In this document: in pieces, positions 6,613 through 15,104 of the stretch | Numbering within the stretch: position 1 is the stretch's first letter | Layout of the letters: the number at the start of each line of letters is the position of its first letter | Assembly (NCBI RefSeq): GCF_000466385.1 | Contig: NZ_KE952838.1 | Coordinates: 1-43,963, forward strand | DNA length: 43,963 nt | Direction: 5' to 3' | Source of the DNA: Aneurinibacillus aneurinilyticus ATCC 12856 | Lineage (GTDB): Bacteria > Bacillota > Bacilli > Aneurinibacillales > Aneurinibacillaceae | The notes under the pieces: model-generated | Database searches by the model: none | Told to the model about the DNA's origin: nothing | What the model saw: the letters and a program-made list of their open reading frames with translations, nothing else | Program-made: the position numbers and the translations under genes

Positions 6613-8253
6613 TTACGCTCCAAATGATTTTTTGGGCGTATATTGTTCTTCTGCTTCGCCGAATTCATACGGCGGAGCGGTTACATATGGCATTTCAATA
6701 AAATTGTGTTCAGGTGGCGGTGAGGACACCGTCCACTCAAGCGTTTGTGCGCCCCACGGATTTGCGGGAGCTTTAGCTCCACTTCTTAAAGAAACAATAA
6801 TTGTAACCACCATCATGATTGCTGCTGCGCCAACAAGATACGAACCGAATGTCGCAATCTGGTTGGCAATTTGCATGCCGTTTGCCGGGTCGTACTGGAA
6901 TACGCGGCGCGGCATCCCCATCATACCGATGTAATGCATCGGGAAGAACGTCAGATTCGTACCGATGAAATACATCCAAAACACGGTTTTACCAAGCTTC
7001 TCACTGTACATACGGCCAGTCATCTTCGGGAACCAATAGAAGAGACCTCCAAGGACTGCCATCATGCTCCCACCAAACAGTACATAGTGGAAATGAGCGA
7101 CAACAAAGTACGTGTCATGCATATGAATGTCAACTGGTACTGTGCCAAGGAAAATCCCACCGAGACCGCCAATTGTGAACATCCCAATAAATCCAACGGT
7201 CACGAATAGCATCGGCGTGGTGAACCAGTTCGAGCCCCTCCATAACGTGGCAAGCCAGTTAAAAATTTTAATGGCTGACGGCACCGCGATAATCATCGAA
7301 GTCACCATAAAAGGAATCCCTGTTGCAAGTGGCATACCCGCCACAAACATATGGTGAGCCCAAACGAGGAAGCCGAGGAAGCCAATCGCTATAGATGAGT
7401 AGGCAATCGCATGATAACCGAAAATCGGCTTTCTTGCAAATACCGGAATAATCTCTGACACGATTCCCATCGCCGGAAGCACCATAATATATACTGCCGG
7501 ATGGGAATAAAACCAGAATAGATGCTGGTAAAGCATCGGATCGCCACCTGCGGAAGCATCATAGAAATGCGTTCCGAAATGCCGGTCGAATAACAACGTA
7601 GTAATCGCACCTGCCAGTGCAGGCGTACCGAATAACTGAATAAACGCCGTAATAAGGGAAGACCATACATACAGCGGCAGACGGTTGAACGTCATCCCCG
7701 GTGCACGCATATTAAATACTGTTACGATAATGTTTATTGCACCAAGAATTGAGGAAAGACCTAGAATATGAACGCCTAATACCCAAATATCAAGGCCCAA
7801 TCCTGGTGACTCGATACTGTAAGGCGGATACGCGGTCCAGCCGATGTCAGGCATTCCGAAATAAAGACTGCTTAGAAAAACAAGGCCACCGAGCACAAAA
7901 AGCCAGAAAGCCAGATTATTCATCCGCGGAAATGCCATGTCATGCGCTCCAATCATAATCGGAACAAGATAGTTCCCGAATGCTGCAGTAAGCATCGGAA
8001 TCATAAACAGAAAAATCATGATGGAGCCATGCATCGTGAACATCTGGTTAAACATATCAGGCTGTGGTACTACATCCGGCATTCCGGGTGTCAACAGTTC
8101 AGTACGGATAACCAGTGCTGCTGCTCCTCCAAGGAAGAAGAAAAGCAAACAGACAACGCCGTACATAATCCCGATTTTTTTATGGTCAACAGTCAGCAGC
8201 CAGTCTTTAACAAAAGACGGCTTTTTCACATCGGCAGTGGCAACAGTCCCCAT
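6613..8253 (-). CDS. ctaD: Cytochrome c oxidase subunit I, A2 type
   Basis: A 546-aa catalytic subunit that reduces oxygen at the heme a3/CuB centre and pumps protons. Visible ligands are H75 (heme a), H251 with Y255 (CuB and the cross-linked tyrosine), H300-H301 (CuB), H387 (heme a3) and H389 (heme a, in HDTYFVVAHFHY). The motif around H251 is FYSHPAVYI (249-256): it has the Tyr-Ser pair and lacks the glutamate of GHPEVY, which defines A2-type rather than A1-type oxidases. The K-channel lysine region (SAIKIFNW) is present. The protein ends after the twelve-helix core, without the extra helices of the 622-aa B. subtilis CtaD. The ribosome binding site GGGAGGGG is eight bases from the ATG. Confidence 0.97.
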   Translation of the reverse strand: MGTVATADVKKPSFVKDWLLTVDHKKIGIMYGVVCLLFFFLGGAAALVIRTELLTPGMPDVVPQPDMFNQMFTMHGSIMIFLFMIPMLTAAFGNYLVPIMIGAHDMAFPRMNNLAFWLFVLGGLVFLSSLYFGMPDIGWTAYPPYSIESPGLGLDIWVLGVHILGLSSILGAINIIVTVFNMRAPGMTFNRLPLYVWSSLITAFIQLFGTPALAGAITTLLFDRHFGTHFYDASAGGDPMLYQHLFWFYSHPAVYIMVLPAMGIVSEIIPVFARKPIFGYHAIAYSSIAIGFLGFLVWAHHMFVAGMPLATGIPFMVTSMIIAVPSAIKIFNWLATLWRGSNWFTTPMLFVTVGFIGMFTIGGLGGIFLGTVPVDIHMHDTYFVVAHFHYVLFGGSMMAVLGGLFYWFPKMTGRMYSEKLGKTVFWMYFIGTNLTFFPMHYIGMMGMPRRVFQYDPANGMQIANQIATFGSYLVGAAAIMMVVTIIVSLRSGAKAPANPWGAQTLEWTVSSPPPEHNFIEMPYVTAPPYEFGEAEEQYTPKKSFGA

Positions 8254-8268
8254 GCGATCTACCCCTCC

Positions 8269-9201
8269 CTATTTCAAGGTTTTGATGTATTCAGCAATGG
8301 CCTTGGCTTCTTCTTTTGTTACCTGCTGCGGCGGCATTGGTGAATATCCTTCAGGAGTTTTCGCTGCAGGATCTATGATGGATTCTATGATGTATTCTTC
8401 ATCGTATTTTACTGTACTGCCATCAGACAACTTTACATCTTTTCCAAACATGCCGCCCCATCCTGGGCCGACAAGCTTACTCTGATCGGTAGCATGACAG
8501 CTTAAACAGCCTTTCTGTTCGACGAGCGCCTGACCTTCGCCGCCTGCGCTATCTGTTGCACTACCGCCGGCTTTACCACCGGATTGCACAAATTTATCAA
8601 ATTCCTCTGTACTTACCACGTTAAGTTTTGCTAACATCATTGAGTGCATTGTCCCGCAATATTCGGCGCATACAATTGGGTATTCGCCCTTTTCGGACGG
8701 GCCGGTCCAAAACTGCGTTTGGCGCCCAGGTACCGCGTCCTGCTTAAGTCGCATCGAAGGGATCCAGAAACTGTGAATAATATCACCGGATGTAATCTTG
8801 AATAGGACGCTTTTGTCCTCCGGAATAACAAGCTTATTCGTCGTCTTGAAACCTTCCGGATAGTCAAAATCCCAACGCCACTTGTAACCGGTAACATTAA
8901 TCGTGTACACGTCTTTCGGAGGGGTCTGAATTGCGTATGTCATTTGCGAACCAAACACTCCAATGGCAACCAAAATGAGCGCTGGGATAAGCGTCCAAAT
9001 GATTTCCATTTTCGTATTCCCGTGCAACGCAATTCCTTGTTTGTCCGGTCTTTTTCTTCTGTAACGAACAAGGAAGATAAACAAAAGCATTTCAACCAGG
9101 ACAAAGATGAAGACGGCAATAGATGCGATAAACCAGAACAAGGAATCAACCTGCTTCGCCATATCATTAATGGCCGGGGGAAACAACCAACTAAAATCCA
9201 C
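8269..9201 (-). CDS. ctaC: Cytochrome c oxidase subunit II with fused cytochrome c domain
   Basis: A 310-aa subunit that accepts electrons at its CuA centre. Two membrane segments (about 17-45 and 70-90) precede the CuA domain, whose ligands lie in CAEYCGTMHSMM. A C-terminal heme c domain has CLSCH and a distal methionine in GYSPMPP, making this a caa3-type enzyme. The protein starts almost directly at the first helix: no signal peptide or lipobox is visible, unlike the 356-aa B. subtilis CtaC. A GTG start at 9201 is chosen because AAAGGAG lies eight bases upstream; the GTG at 9210 overlaps it. It is the first gene of the operon. Confidence 0.95.
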   Translation of the reverse strand: MDFSWLFPPAINDMAKQVDSLFWFIASIAVFIFVLVEMLLFIFLVRYRRKRPDKQGIALHGNTKMEIIWTLIPALILVAIGVFGSQMTYAIQTPPKDVYTINVTGYKWRWDFDYPEGFKTTNKLVIPEDKSVLFKITSGDIIHSFWIPSMRLKQDAVPGRQTQFWTGPSEKGEYPIVCAEYCGTMHSMMLAKLNVVSTEEFDKFVQSGGKAGGSATDSAGGEGQALVEQKGCLSCHATDQSKLVGPGWGGMFGKDVKLSDGSTVKYDEEYIIESIIDPAAKTPEGYSPMPPQQVTKEEAKAIAEYIKTLK

Positions 9202-9264
9202 ACAATACACTCCTTTCTTCTATCATTTGTTCTAGAGGTCAGCAGAACAAACGAAAAAATTTTA

Positions 9265-9293
9265 GATATAAGAAATAACATCTACATGGTAAA
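9265..9293 (-). promoter_or_regulatory. Possible promoter of the cta operon
   Basis: On the minus strand TTTACC (9288-9293) and TATATC (9265-9270) are spaced 17 bases apart, each matching four of six consensus bases. The -35 box lies in the core of the palindrome at 9275-9310, so a protein bound there would block or alter transcription. This is a weak call based on spacing alone. Confidence 0.35.
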
Positions 9294-9310
9294 TACCATA
9301 TAAATGTTAT
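9275..9310. promoter_or_regulatory. 36-bp palindrome upstream of ctaC (candidate operator)
   Basis: The outer arms ATAACAT / ATGTTAT and the core ATGGTA-AA-TACCAT form one nested dyad, imperfect at only a few positions over 36 bases. It lies about 75-110 bases before the ctaC start. It does not match the Rex, Fnr or PerR consensus as I know them. A second inverted repeat (CAGCGCT / AGCGCTG, 9349-9381) lies farther upstream. The rest of 9202-9482 shows no gene. Confidence 0.5.
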
Positions 9311-9482
9311 CAATTTTCATCTCGTTTGTATAGTGTTTTGAGCATATGCAGCGCTCGGTAAAATTATGTATGGAAGCGCTGAGAATGCTTGATAGAAATG
9401 AAAAAAGTACAGACGCCTGACTATCTTTACCCATACCCAAATTTCATATATTTGACACACTTTCTTCTACTTTTGTTCACTA

Positions 9483-10094
9483 TTATTTTACTAGTGAAAT
9501 AAATTCATAGAGAATACGTGCTGTTAGCCCCCATATAATCTTGCCGTCATACTGATAGAAGAATTCCGGGAGTCTTGTACTGCGCCATTTGTACTCCTTT
9601 CCCTGAGGAATGAGTTCAAACGGAAAGTTTTCTTCAGGTTTCACTGCAAGATGAATGTAGTGAACATCCGGCTCTTTTTTCAAAAAGAAATCAAGCGGTA
9701 CATAAAATACCTCATCTACCTCATCCTGATTTGGAGTGATTTTTTCATAGTCATGTATTTTACCTACAAAGGAATAAATGGAGGATGAATAGGGAGGTAT
9801 CAAAATCCCCAAGCTTTCGATAATCTGAATATTTTTTTCCTCCAGCCCTAATTCTTCGCATGTTTCACGAATGGCCGCCGCTTGTTCGCTTTCATCTGTC
9901 TCATCGATTTTTCCGCCCGGGAAGCATATCTCCCCGGGCTGCCGCTTCAACGTCTGGGCTCTTACTTCAAAGAGTACATATAACTTGCCCTCTTTCTCCA
10001 CCAGAGGAATCATAACCGCTGCGCGCATGAGCGGGGCAAATCCAAACAAATTAAAGGACCGCTGGCTTATCCGACTCTGAATCTGTTCCATCAT
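9483..10094 (-). CDS. Nudix hydrolase, CoA pyrophosphatase-like
   Basis: A protein of about 203 aa with a complete Nudix box, GGKIDETDESEQAAAIRETC followed by EELGL, giving the metal-binding glutamates. The segment just before it (LFEVRAQTLKRQPGEICFPG) matches the extra signature of Nudix enzymes that cleave coenzyme A to phosphopantetheine and 3',5'-ADP, so that substrate is likely but not proven. The start is unclear: two GTG codons (10109, 10106) overlap the AAAGGAG site, and the ATG at 10094 is 14 bases from it. It follows the Toprim gene closely, probably as one operon. Confidence 0.85.
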   Translation of the reverse strand: MMEQIQSRISQRSFNLFGFAPLMRAAVMIPLVEKEGKLYVLFEVRAQTLKRQPGEICFPGGKIDETDESEQAAAIRETCEELGLEEKNIQIIESLGILIPPYSSSIYSFVGKIHDYEKITPNQDEVDEVFYVPLDFFLKKEPDVHYIHLAVKPEENFPFELIPQGKEYKWRSTRLPEFFYQYDGKIIWGLTARILYEFISLVK

Positions 10095-10120
10095 TGATGT
10101 TTCCACCACTCCTTTACTGC

Positions 10121-10462
10121 TTATAAAATAACCGCCTCATTCACTTCAATATGGGCGTCACGCAAAATTTTCATCAAATATTCGTATGGTGTACGTGCAA
10201 TCTCCGTATAGCTCCTTCGTGTATACAGATGATATGCATTCGGGAATTCGTGCTTTAGCTGGGAACGCAATTTTTTGCCGGATGCATCTTCATCAACAAA
10301 AATATATACATCACAATCACCGGTACGGTGATAGATGTCCTCCAGCTTTCCCGTGCTCAATGTTCCATGCGTACAAATAATTTCTACGGGTTCCGCGATA
10401 ACTTTCTCCAGACGCTTCTTATCTGTTTTTCCTTCTACGATAATGACCTTACCGATAATCAT
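10121..10462 (-). CDS. Small Toprim-domain protein
   Basis: A 113-aa protein consisting of one Toprim fold. The catalytic glutamate is in KVIIVEGKTDKK and the DxD pair in VYIFVDEDASGKKL, the metal-binding set used by primases, topoisomerases and RNase M5-type nucleases. It is shorter than RNase M5 and lacks that enzyme's C-terminal region, so it belongs to the stand-alone Toprim group whose function is mostly unknown. AGGTGA lies seven bases before the ATG. A strong promoter is visible upstream at 10555-10583, and the Nudix gene follows. Confidence 0.8.
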   Translation of the reverse strand: MIIGKVIIVEGKTDKKRLEKVIAEPVEIICTHGTLSTGKLEDIYHRTGDCDVYIFVDEDASGKKLRSQLKHEFPNAYHLYTRRSYTEIARTPYEYLMKILRDAHIEVNEAVIL

Positions 10463-10514
10463 TGGCCTATCACCTCGCAGCGAATCTTCCTGCTTACCCT
10501 GGAAAACATAGAAG

Positions 10515-10530
10515 TACGGTTAAAACCGTA
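10515..10530. promoter_or_regulatory. Perfect palindrome in the Toprim gene leader
   Basis: TACGGTT-AA-AACCGTA, a 7-bp perfect inverted repeat about 20 bases after the predicted transcription start and 53 bases before the Toprim ATG. It could be an operator or an RNA hairpin; there is no T-run to make it a terminator. Confidence 0.35.
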
Positions 10531-10554
10531 TCATTTTGTTCTATTCCTACCTTT

Positions 10555-10583
10555 ATTATATGGTGCTTTATCATTTTAGTAAA
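10555..10583 (-). promoter_or_regulatory. Sigma-A promoter for the Toprim-Nudix operon
   Basis: On the minus strand TTTACT (10578-10583) and a perfect TATAAT (10555-10560) are separated by exactly 17 bases. Transcription would start near 10548, about 86 bases before the Toprim start. Confidence 0.7.
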
Positions 10584-10598
10584 AAGAAAACGCATTTT

Positions 10599-11576
10599 TT
10601 ATTCAATATGAAAACTCGATCTGTTTATTGCCCTGATTTTTTCTTTCTCCCCCTCTTTATTTATCCATTCCATCAGGTGAAAAAGTGCATCATCCTTCTT
10701 CTTCGCTTCCACCATCATATCAAGCCGCTCTGTATAATTGGCAACCTTACGCAAAAAAGGAAACATATCTTCTGGTGCGACATAATCAGCATGGCTTCGT
10801 CTATCCTTCTCGCTGCGCGGACTGGAAATATGCATCTTAACGGAAAGTAGCGAATCTTTCCAGGTATCAATAATACGTGGCAAAAGCGCGTCAATTTCTT
10901 CTTCACTCTCTTCGTAATTGCAACGATGATGATGAATATCAAGCACCATCGGTATTCCCAATGTTTCACATAATTCCAGCGTCTCCTTTGCTGTAAACAC
11001 TTTATCGTCATTTTCCAGCAGCAGACTTTTCTTCACTTCTTCCGGAACAAGTTCCCAATTTTTAATGAATTGCCGAATCGCTTTTCCTTTGTCCTTGTAT
11101 GCTCCTCCTACATGCAGAACACAGCGATGATCCGGCTGAACGCCGAGCATCTTAAGCATCCATATATGATGCTCAAGCGTATCCAGTGACACCTTAAGCA
11201 CGTTCTTGCGCGGTGTATTGAGCACGACAAAGTGATCCGGGTGAAAATCAAGACGCACTCCATCTTTGGTAGCCACATTACCAAACATGCGGAATGCAGC
11301 TTCGAGATGACTTCGATACTCCCATCCCTCGGTGAGTTCATGGCCAACAAGTGGAATCAATCTGGATGAAAGACGGAAGAATGTAATATCATACGCCCTA
11401 TTGTGATAAATCAAACGCACACAATTCCGCAGATTTTCCTGCGCGATTCGCTCCAGTTTTCGAAGCGCAGCTTCCCGGTCCATAATGCCTGCAAATTGTC
11501 TGGCGGTCATTGTTTTAGAAGGCGAAGCGTTGGGTACATGTACGCTCATGGCAGCATAGCCGAGACACACGTCCAT
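10599..11576 (-). CDS. uvsE: UV damage endonuclease
   Basis: A 325-aa UvdE/UvsE-family TIM-barrel enzyme that nicks DNA 5' to UV photoproducts and other lesions, starting an excision repair route independent of UvrABC. Typical family segments are the start MDVCLGYAAMSVHV, NCVRLIYHNRAYDITFFRLS, the metal-ligand regions VLHVGGAYKDK, LLLENDDK, VLDIHHHRCN and VKMHISSPR, and the glutamate in MMVEAKKKD. The length is normal. GGGAGGTG lies five bases before the ATG. It is transcribed away from the M20 dipeptidase gene. No clear terminator follows, so reading through into the Toprim leader is possible. Confidence 0.95.
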   Translation of the reverse strand: MDVCLGYAAMSVHVPNASPSKTMTARQFAGIMDREAALRKLERIAQENLRNCVRLIYHNRAYDITFFRLSSRLIPLVGHELTEGWEYRSHLEAAFRMFGNVATKDGVRLDFHPDHFVVLNTPRKNVLKVSLDTLEHHIWMLKMLGVQPDHRCVLHVGGAYKDKGKAIRQFIKNWELVPEEVKKSLLLENDDKVFTAKETLELCETLGIPMVLDIHHHRCNYEESEEEIDALLPRIIDTWKDSLLSVKMHISSPRSEKDRRSHADYVAPEDMFPFLRKVANYTERLDMMVEAKKKDDALFHLMEWINKEGEKEKIRAINRSSFHIE

Positions 11577-11709
11577 GGGGACACCTCCCTTTTTCTATTA
11601 GGATTCCACTTCGCTTCCTTTTGCATGCTTTGAAAAATCGGCAAGCATGTACTAAGCTAAATACATGACAGTTCGCAAAAAATAATGATAAAGGGAAGGA
11701 TGAGCAGGC

Positions 11710-13083
11710 ATGGATAACGCCTATCGTACCCACTTGAAAAATCACCGCGATACCCATCTGAAAGAAATGAAGGAATTATTGAGCATTCCAAGCATTAGTG
11801 CACTTTCCGCCAATAAGCCGGATATTAAGCGTGCGGCAAAATGGCTTGTGGATGCTTTACAAGCAGCTGGACTGGAAAACGTAAAAATGATGCCAACCGA
11901 AGGCAATCCAATCGTATACGCTGACTGGCTGCATGCAGATAACGATATTACGGCACTCGTATACGGACATTATGATGTACAGCCTGTCGATCCGCTTGAA
12001 TTATGGCAGACACCGCCGTTTGAACCTAATATTCGAGATGAAAAAATATACGCTCGCGGTGCGACTGATGACAAAGGTCAAATTTTCATGCATATTAAAG
12101 CCGTGGAAGCGCTGCTGAAAACAGAGGGCAAGCTACCAGTCAATATAAAATTCTGTATTGAAGGGGAAGAAGAGGTAGGCAGTCCATCACTGGAGCCATT
12201 CGTGGAACAACATAAGGATCTGCTGGCGGCAGATGTGCTTGTCATCTCCGATACACCTATGCTGGAAAAAGGTAAACCGGCGATTTGCTACGGCCTACGG
12301 GGATTATGTGCAATGCAGATTGATGTAAAAGCAGCAAACGGAGATTTACACTCCGGCATTTACGGCGGCGGGGTCGCCAATCCTTTACACGCTCTTGCAG
12401 CCATTCTTACTTCCATGCATGACGAAAAAGGAAGAGTAGCAGTCGAAGGATTCTATGACAAGGTGCAACCGCTCACGGATGAGGAAAGGCAGGCATTTCA
12501 GGACTTGCACTACGATGAGGAGGCGCTTAAAAAAGCGTTGAATGTAAACGAGCTGTATGGCGAAGCTGGCTATAGCTTTTTAGAGCGCACCTGGTGCCGA
12601 CCTACACTGGAGATTAACGGCATGTACGGTGGCTTCCAGGGTGAGGGCATCAAAACGGTATTGCCTTCTAAGGCACATGCCAAGCTATCCTGCCGCCTGG
12701 TCGCCGATCAGGACCCGAAAGAAATCCAGGATATAATTGAGAAGCACATACAGGAACATACACCACCGGGCGTCAAAGTCAACATTACCCGTATGGATAC
12801 TGGCCGCCCGTTCCAAACCCCGTACGACCATCCTTTCATTCAGGCCGCCATGCGCGCGTATGAGAAAGCATACGAAGCAACGCCTGCACTAACGAGAATG
12901 GGCGGATCTATTCCTATCGTGGAAGGCTTCGGCCGTCTGCTGAATGTGCCGGTCGTATTAATGGGCTTCGGTCTGCCGGGTGAGAATTTTCATGCGCCAA
13001 ATGAACACTTCCATCTTGAAAACTTCGACAAAGGACTCTTGACCATTTGCGAATACTTAAAAGAACTCGCACAAACTAAATGA
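11710..13083 (+). CDS. M20 family dipeptidase
   Basis: A 457-aa zinc exopeptidase of the M20 clan, cytosolic nonspecific dipeptidase type. Metal-binding and catalytic segments are visible in order: VYGHYDVQPVDP (His, then the catalytic Asp), ARGATDDKGQ (bridging Asp), IEGEEEVGSP (catalytic Glu pair), VISDTPML (Asp) and FHAPNEHF (His near the C terminus). A dimerisation/lid domain inserts after about residue 200 (CAMQIDVKAANGDLHSGIYG). No signal peptide is seen, so it is cytoplasmic and likely recycles peptides. The site AAGGGAAGGA lies about nine bases before the ATG, and two terminators follow. Confidence 0.9.
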   Translation: MDNAYRTHLKNHRDTHLKEMKELLSIPSISALSANKPDIKRAAKWLVDALQAAGLENVKMMPTEGNPIVYADWLHADNDITALVYGHYDVQPVDPLELWQTPPFEPNIRDEKIYARGATDDKGQIFMHIKAVEALLKTEGKLPVNIKFCIEGEEEVGSPSLEPFVEQHKDLLAADVLVISDTPMLEKGKPAICYGLRGLCAMQIDVKAANGDLHSGIYGGGVANPLHALAAILTSMHDEKGRVAVEGFYDKVQPLTDEERQAFQDLHYDEEALKKALNVNELYGEAGYSFLERTWCRPTLEINGMYGGFQGEGIKTVLPSKAHAKLSCRLVADQDPKEIQDIIEKHIQEHTPPGVKVNITRMDTGRPFQTPYDHPFIQAAMRAYEKAYEATPALTRMGGSIPIVEGFGRLLNVPVVLMGFGLPGENFHAPNEHFHLENFDKGLLTICEYLKELAQTK

Positions 13084-13099
13084 AAATAAACATCAGCAA

Positions 13100-13130
13100 A
13101 AAAGTCAGTACGCAGCACGTGCTGACTTTT
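13100..13130 (+). terminator. Terminator after the dipeptidase gene
   Basis: A 9-bp stem AAAAGTCAG / CTGACTTTT lies 17 bases after the stop codon. The T-run is part of the stem, so termination is likely moderate on this hairpin alone. Confidence 0.6.
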
Positions 13131-13179
13131 GATACATCATTCCTTCCGCTAGCATTTCGGATAGCTTGTTTTCCCTGCT

Positions 13180-13220
13180 AAAAAAGCGGAGATACGGACC
13201 GGGCCGCTCTCCGCTTTTTT
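13180..13220. terminator. Strong bidirectional terminator between convergent operons
   Basis: A 13-bp perfect stem (AAAAAAGCGGAGA / TCTCCGCTTTTTT) flanked by A- and T-runs on both strands. It can end both the dipeptidase transcript and the metH operon, whose last stop codon touches the hairpin at 13220. Confidence 0.9.
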
Positions 13221-15082
13221 TACTTTTGAATCGATAATTTAACATCAGATTGCTTGCGTATATATCTCGTTAATTCCGCTGTCATCTGATAATAGAAGAA
13301 CGGTGTAATTAAATAAATGCCTTTGAAGCGCTCCATCGCCATATCAACTAACTCCCGGGCAATCGATACACCTTCGTGACGAGCTTCCTCCCCAGGCTCA
13401 TATTGACGCATCCGCTCCCGCGCTTCATCAGAAAGCTTAATACCCGGCACTTCATTATGCAGAAATTCTGCATTTCGTGAACTGGTCAATGGCATAATTC
13501 CAATAAAAATCGGGATATTCAGATGCTTCGTTCCTTCATAAATCTGTTCTATTATCTCCCGATCATATACCGGTTGCGTCATAATATAGTCGGCACCGGC
13601 CTCTACCTTCTTCTCCAAACGACGCAGCGCTGCATCAAATTGGCGTACATGCGGATTAAATGCCGCACCTACCACGAAATTCGCTCGCTGCTTAAGCGGC
13701 TTTCCAGAGAATGAGTAACCTTCGTTCAGCTGCTTAATCATACGAATTAAATCAAAAGAAGAAACGTCGAATACAGAGCTTGCACCCGGCAAATCTCCGA
13801 ACCTCGCCGGATCACCTGTAATAACCAGCACCTGATTAATCCCAAGTGCATGTAGCCCCATCAAGTGTGATTGCTGTCCGATTAGGTTACGGTCGCGGCA
13901 GGCGATATGCAGCAAAGGTTCGGCACTAAGTTTTGCCTTCATAATCGAACCAAGTGCCAGATTGCTCATGCGTGTCGTCGCCAAAGAGTTATCCGCTAGC
14001 GTAATCGCATCAGCACCTGCATTCCGTAGCTCTGCCGTTCCCTGCAGGAACTTCTCCGTGTCCAGGTCGCGCGGCGGATCCAGTTCAACAATTACAGTAT
14101 GACGCTGTGTTACCGTATCTACAATTCCCTTCGGTCGCACTGGAGGAACAACACGGATCGGGATCGGCTCTTCTTCCATTTGTACTTCAGGGTTTACCCG
14201 TGGAAGCGGCTCACGCTCTGCAAGCACCTGTGCCATCATGCGAATATGTTCAGGCGTTGTTCCGCAGCAGCCACCGATAAGACGCGCGCCTTGAGCACGG
14301 AAACGCAGCGCACTATCCCCAAAATATTGCGGGACTGAAGCATATGAATATTCGCCATCTGACATCGCAAGCCGACCTGCATTCGGAAAGACCGATAACG
14401 GGGTATCTCCCGGCACAACCGCACCCTCAATCGAACGCAGAACTTCCGCTGGACCCATCCGGCAGTTCAGACCAACTATATCGGCTCCAGCTTTTACAAG
14501 CTCTGCGAATGCCCGGGTCAGCGTATGACCGTCACGTGTCCGCCCGACTTCAATCGTCGCAAGCTGGGCGATAATCGGCAAATCGGTTAGCGGACGAATG
14601 ACATCAAGCGCCAACAGCAACTCATCTACATCAAGGAACGTCTCCAGAAGAATCGCATCAACATTTTCCAATAGCAGAGCTGAAGCCTGTTCCTCGTACT
14701 GATCTCCATACGTGGCCATCTGTTCGGTATTTCGCACCCGCCCCGCATTAATCGAACCTATACCGCCAACTACATACGCATCGCTTCCAACTGCCTGGCG
14801 GGCTACCTGCACCGCCGATCGGTTAATCTGCTGGACTTGCGTTTGCAGACCATGTCGTGACAATGCATCCCGATGCGCTCCGTATGTGTTAGTTTGTATA
14901 AATCGCGCTCCAGCTTCATAATACGAACGATGAACCGTACTAATAATCTCGGGATTCGATAAATTCAATTCTTCATAACAAACACCTATCGGAACACCCA
15001 AACGATAAAGCCATGTTGCCATTGCCCCATCGCCAATCAACAAATTATCCTTTAGATATGTTTTTAGATTTTTTTGTGGCAT
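13220..15082 (-). CDS. yitJ: Bifunctional homocysteine S-methyltransferase / methylenetetrahydrofolate reductase
   Basis: A 620-aa fusion of the B. subtilis YitJ type. Residues about 1-295 form a homocysteine methyltransferase domain; zinc cysteines are visible in VGLNCRMGP and IGGCCGTTPEHI. Residues about 325-620 form a flavin-dependent MTHFR domain (VIVELDPPRDLDTEKF, LVITGDPARFGDL, YIMTQPVYDREII). It would make 5-methyltetrahydrofolate for the MetH reaction encoded just upstream. ATG at 15082 is chosen because the site AAGGAG lies nine bases before it; an ATG at 15088 is only three bases away. It lies 22 bases after metH and shares its S-box leader. Confidence 0.94.
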   Translation of the reverse strand: MPQKNLKTYLKDNLLIGDGAMATWLYRLGVPIGVCYEELNLSNPEIISTVHRSYYEAGARFIQTNTYGAHRDALSRHGLQTQVQQINRSAVQVARQAVGSDAYVVGGIGSINAGRVRNTEQMATYGDQYEEQASALLLENVDAILLETFLDVDELLLALDVIRPLTDLPIIAQLATIEVGRTRDGHTLTRAFAELVKAGADIVGLNCRMGPAEVLRSIEGAVVPGDTPLSVFPNAGRLAMSDGEYSYASVPQYFGDSALRFRAQGARLIGGCCGTTPEHIRMMAQVLAEREPLPRVNPEVQMEEEPIPIRVVPPVRPKGIVDTVTQRHTVIVELDPPRDLDTEKFLQGTAELRNAGADAITLADNSLATTRMSNLALGSIMKAKLSAEPLLHIACRDRNLIGQQSHLMGLHALGINQVLVITGDPARFGDLPGASSVFDVSSFDLIRMIKQLNEGYSFSGKPLKQRANFVVGAAFNPHVRQFDAALRRLEKKVEAGADYIMTQPVYDREIIEQIYEGTKHLNIPIFIGIMPLTSSRNAEFLHNEVPGIKLSDEARERMRQYEPGEEARHEGVSIARELVDMAMERFKGIYLITPFFYYQMTAELTRYIRKQSDVKLSIQK

Positions 15083-15104
15083 GACCATTCTCTCCTTCCT
15101 TCGT

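Noticed and set aside
9349-9381. CAGCGCT / AGCGCTG inverted repeat as a terminator
   Set aside because: The loop is 19 bases and no T-run follows on either strand; it could be an operator but has no second copy to support that.
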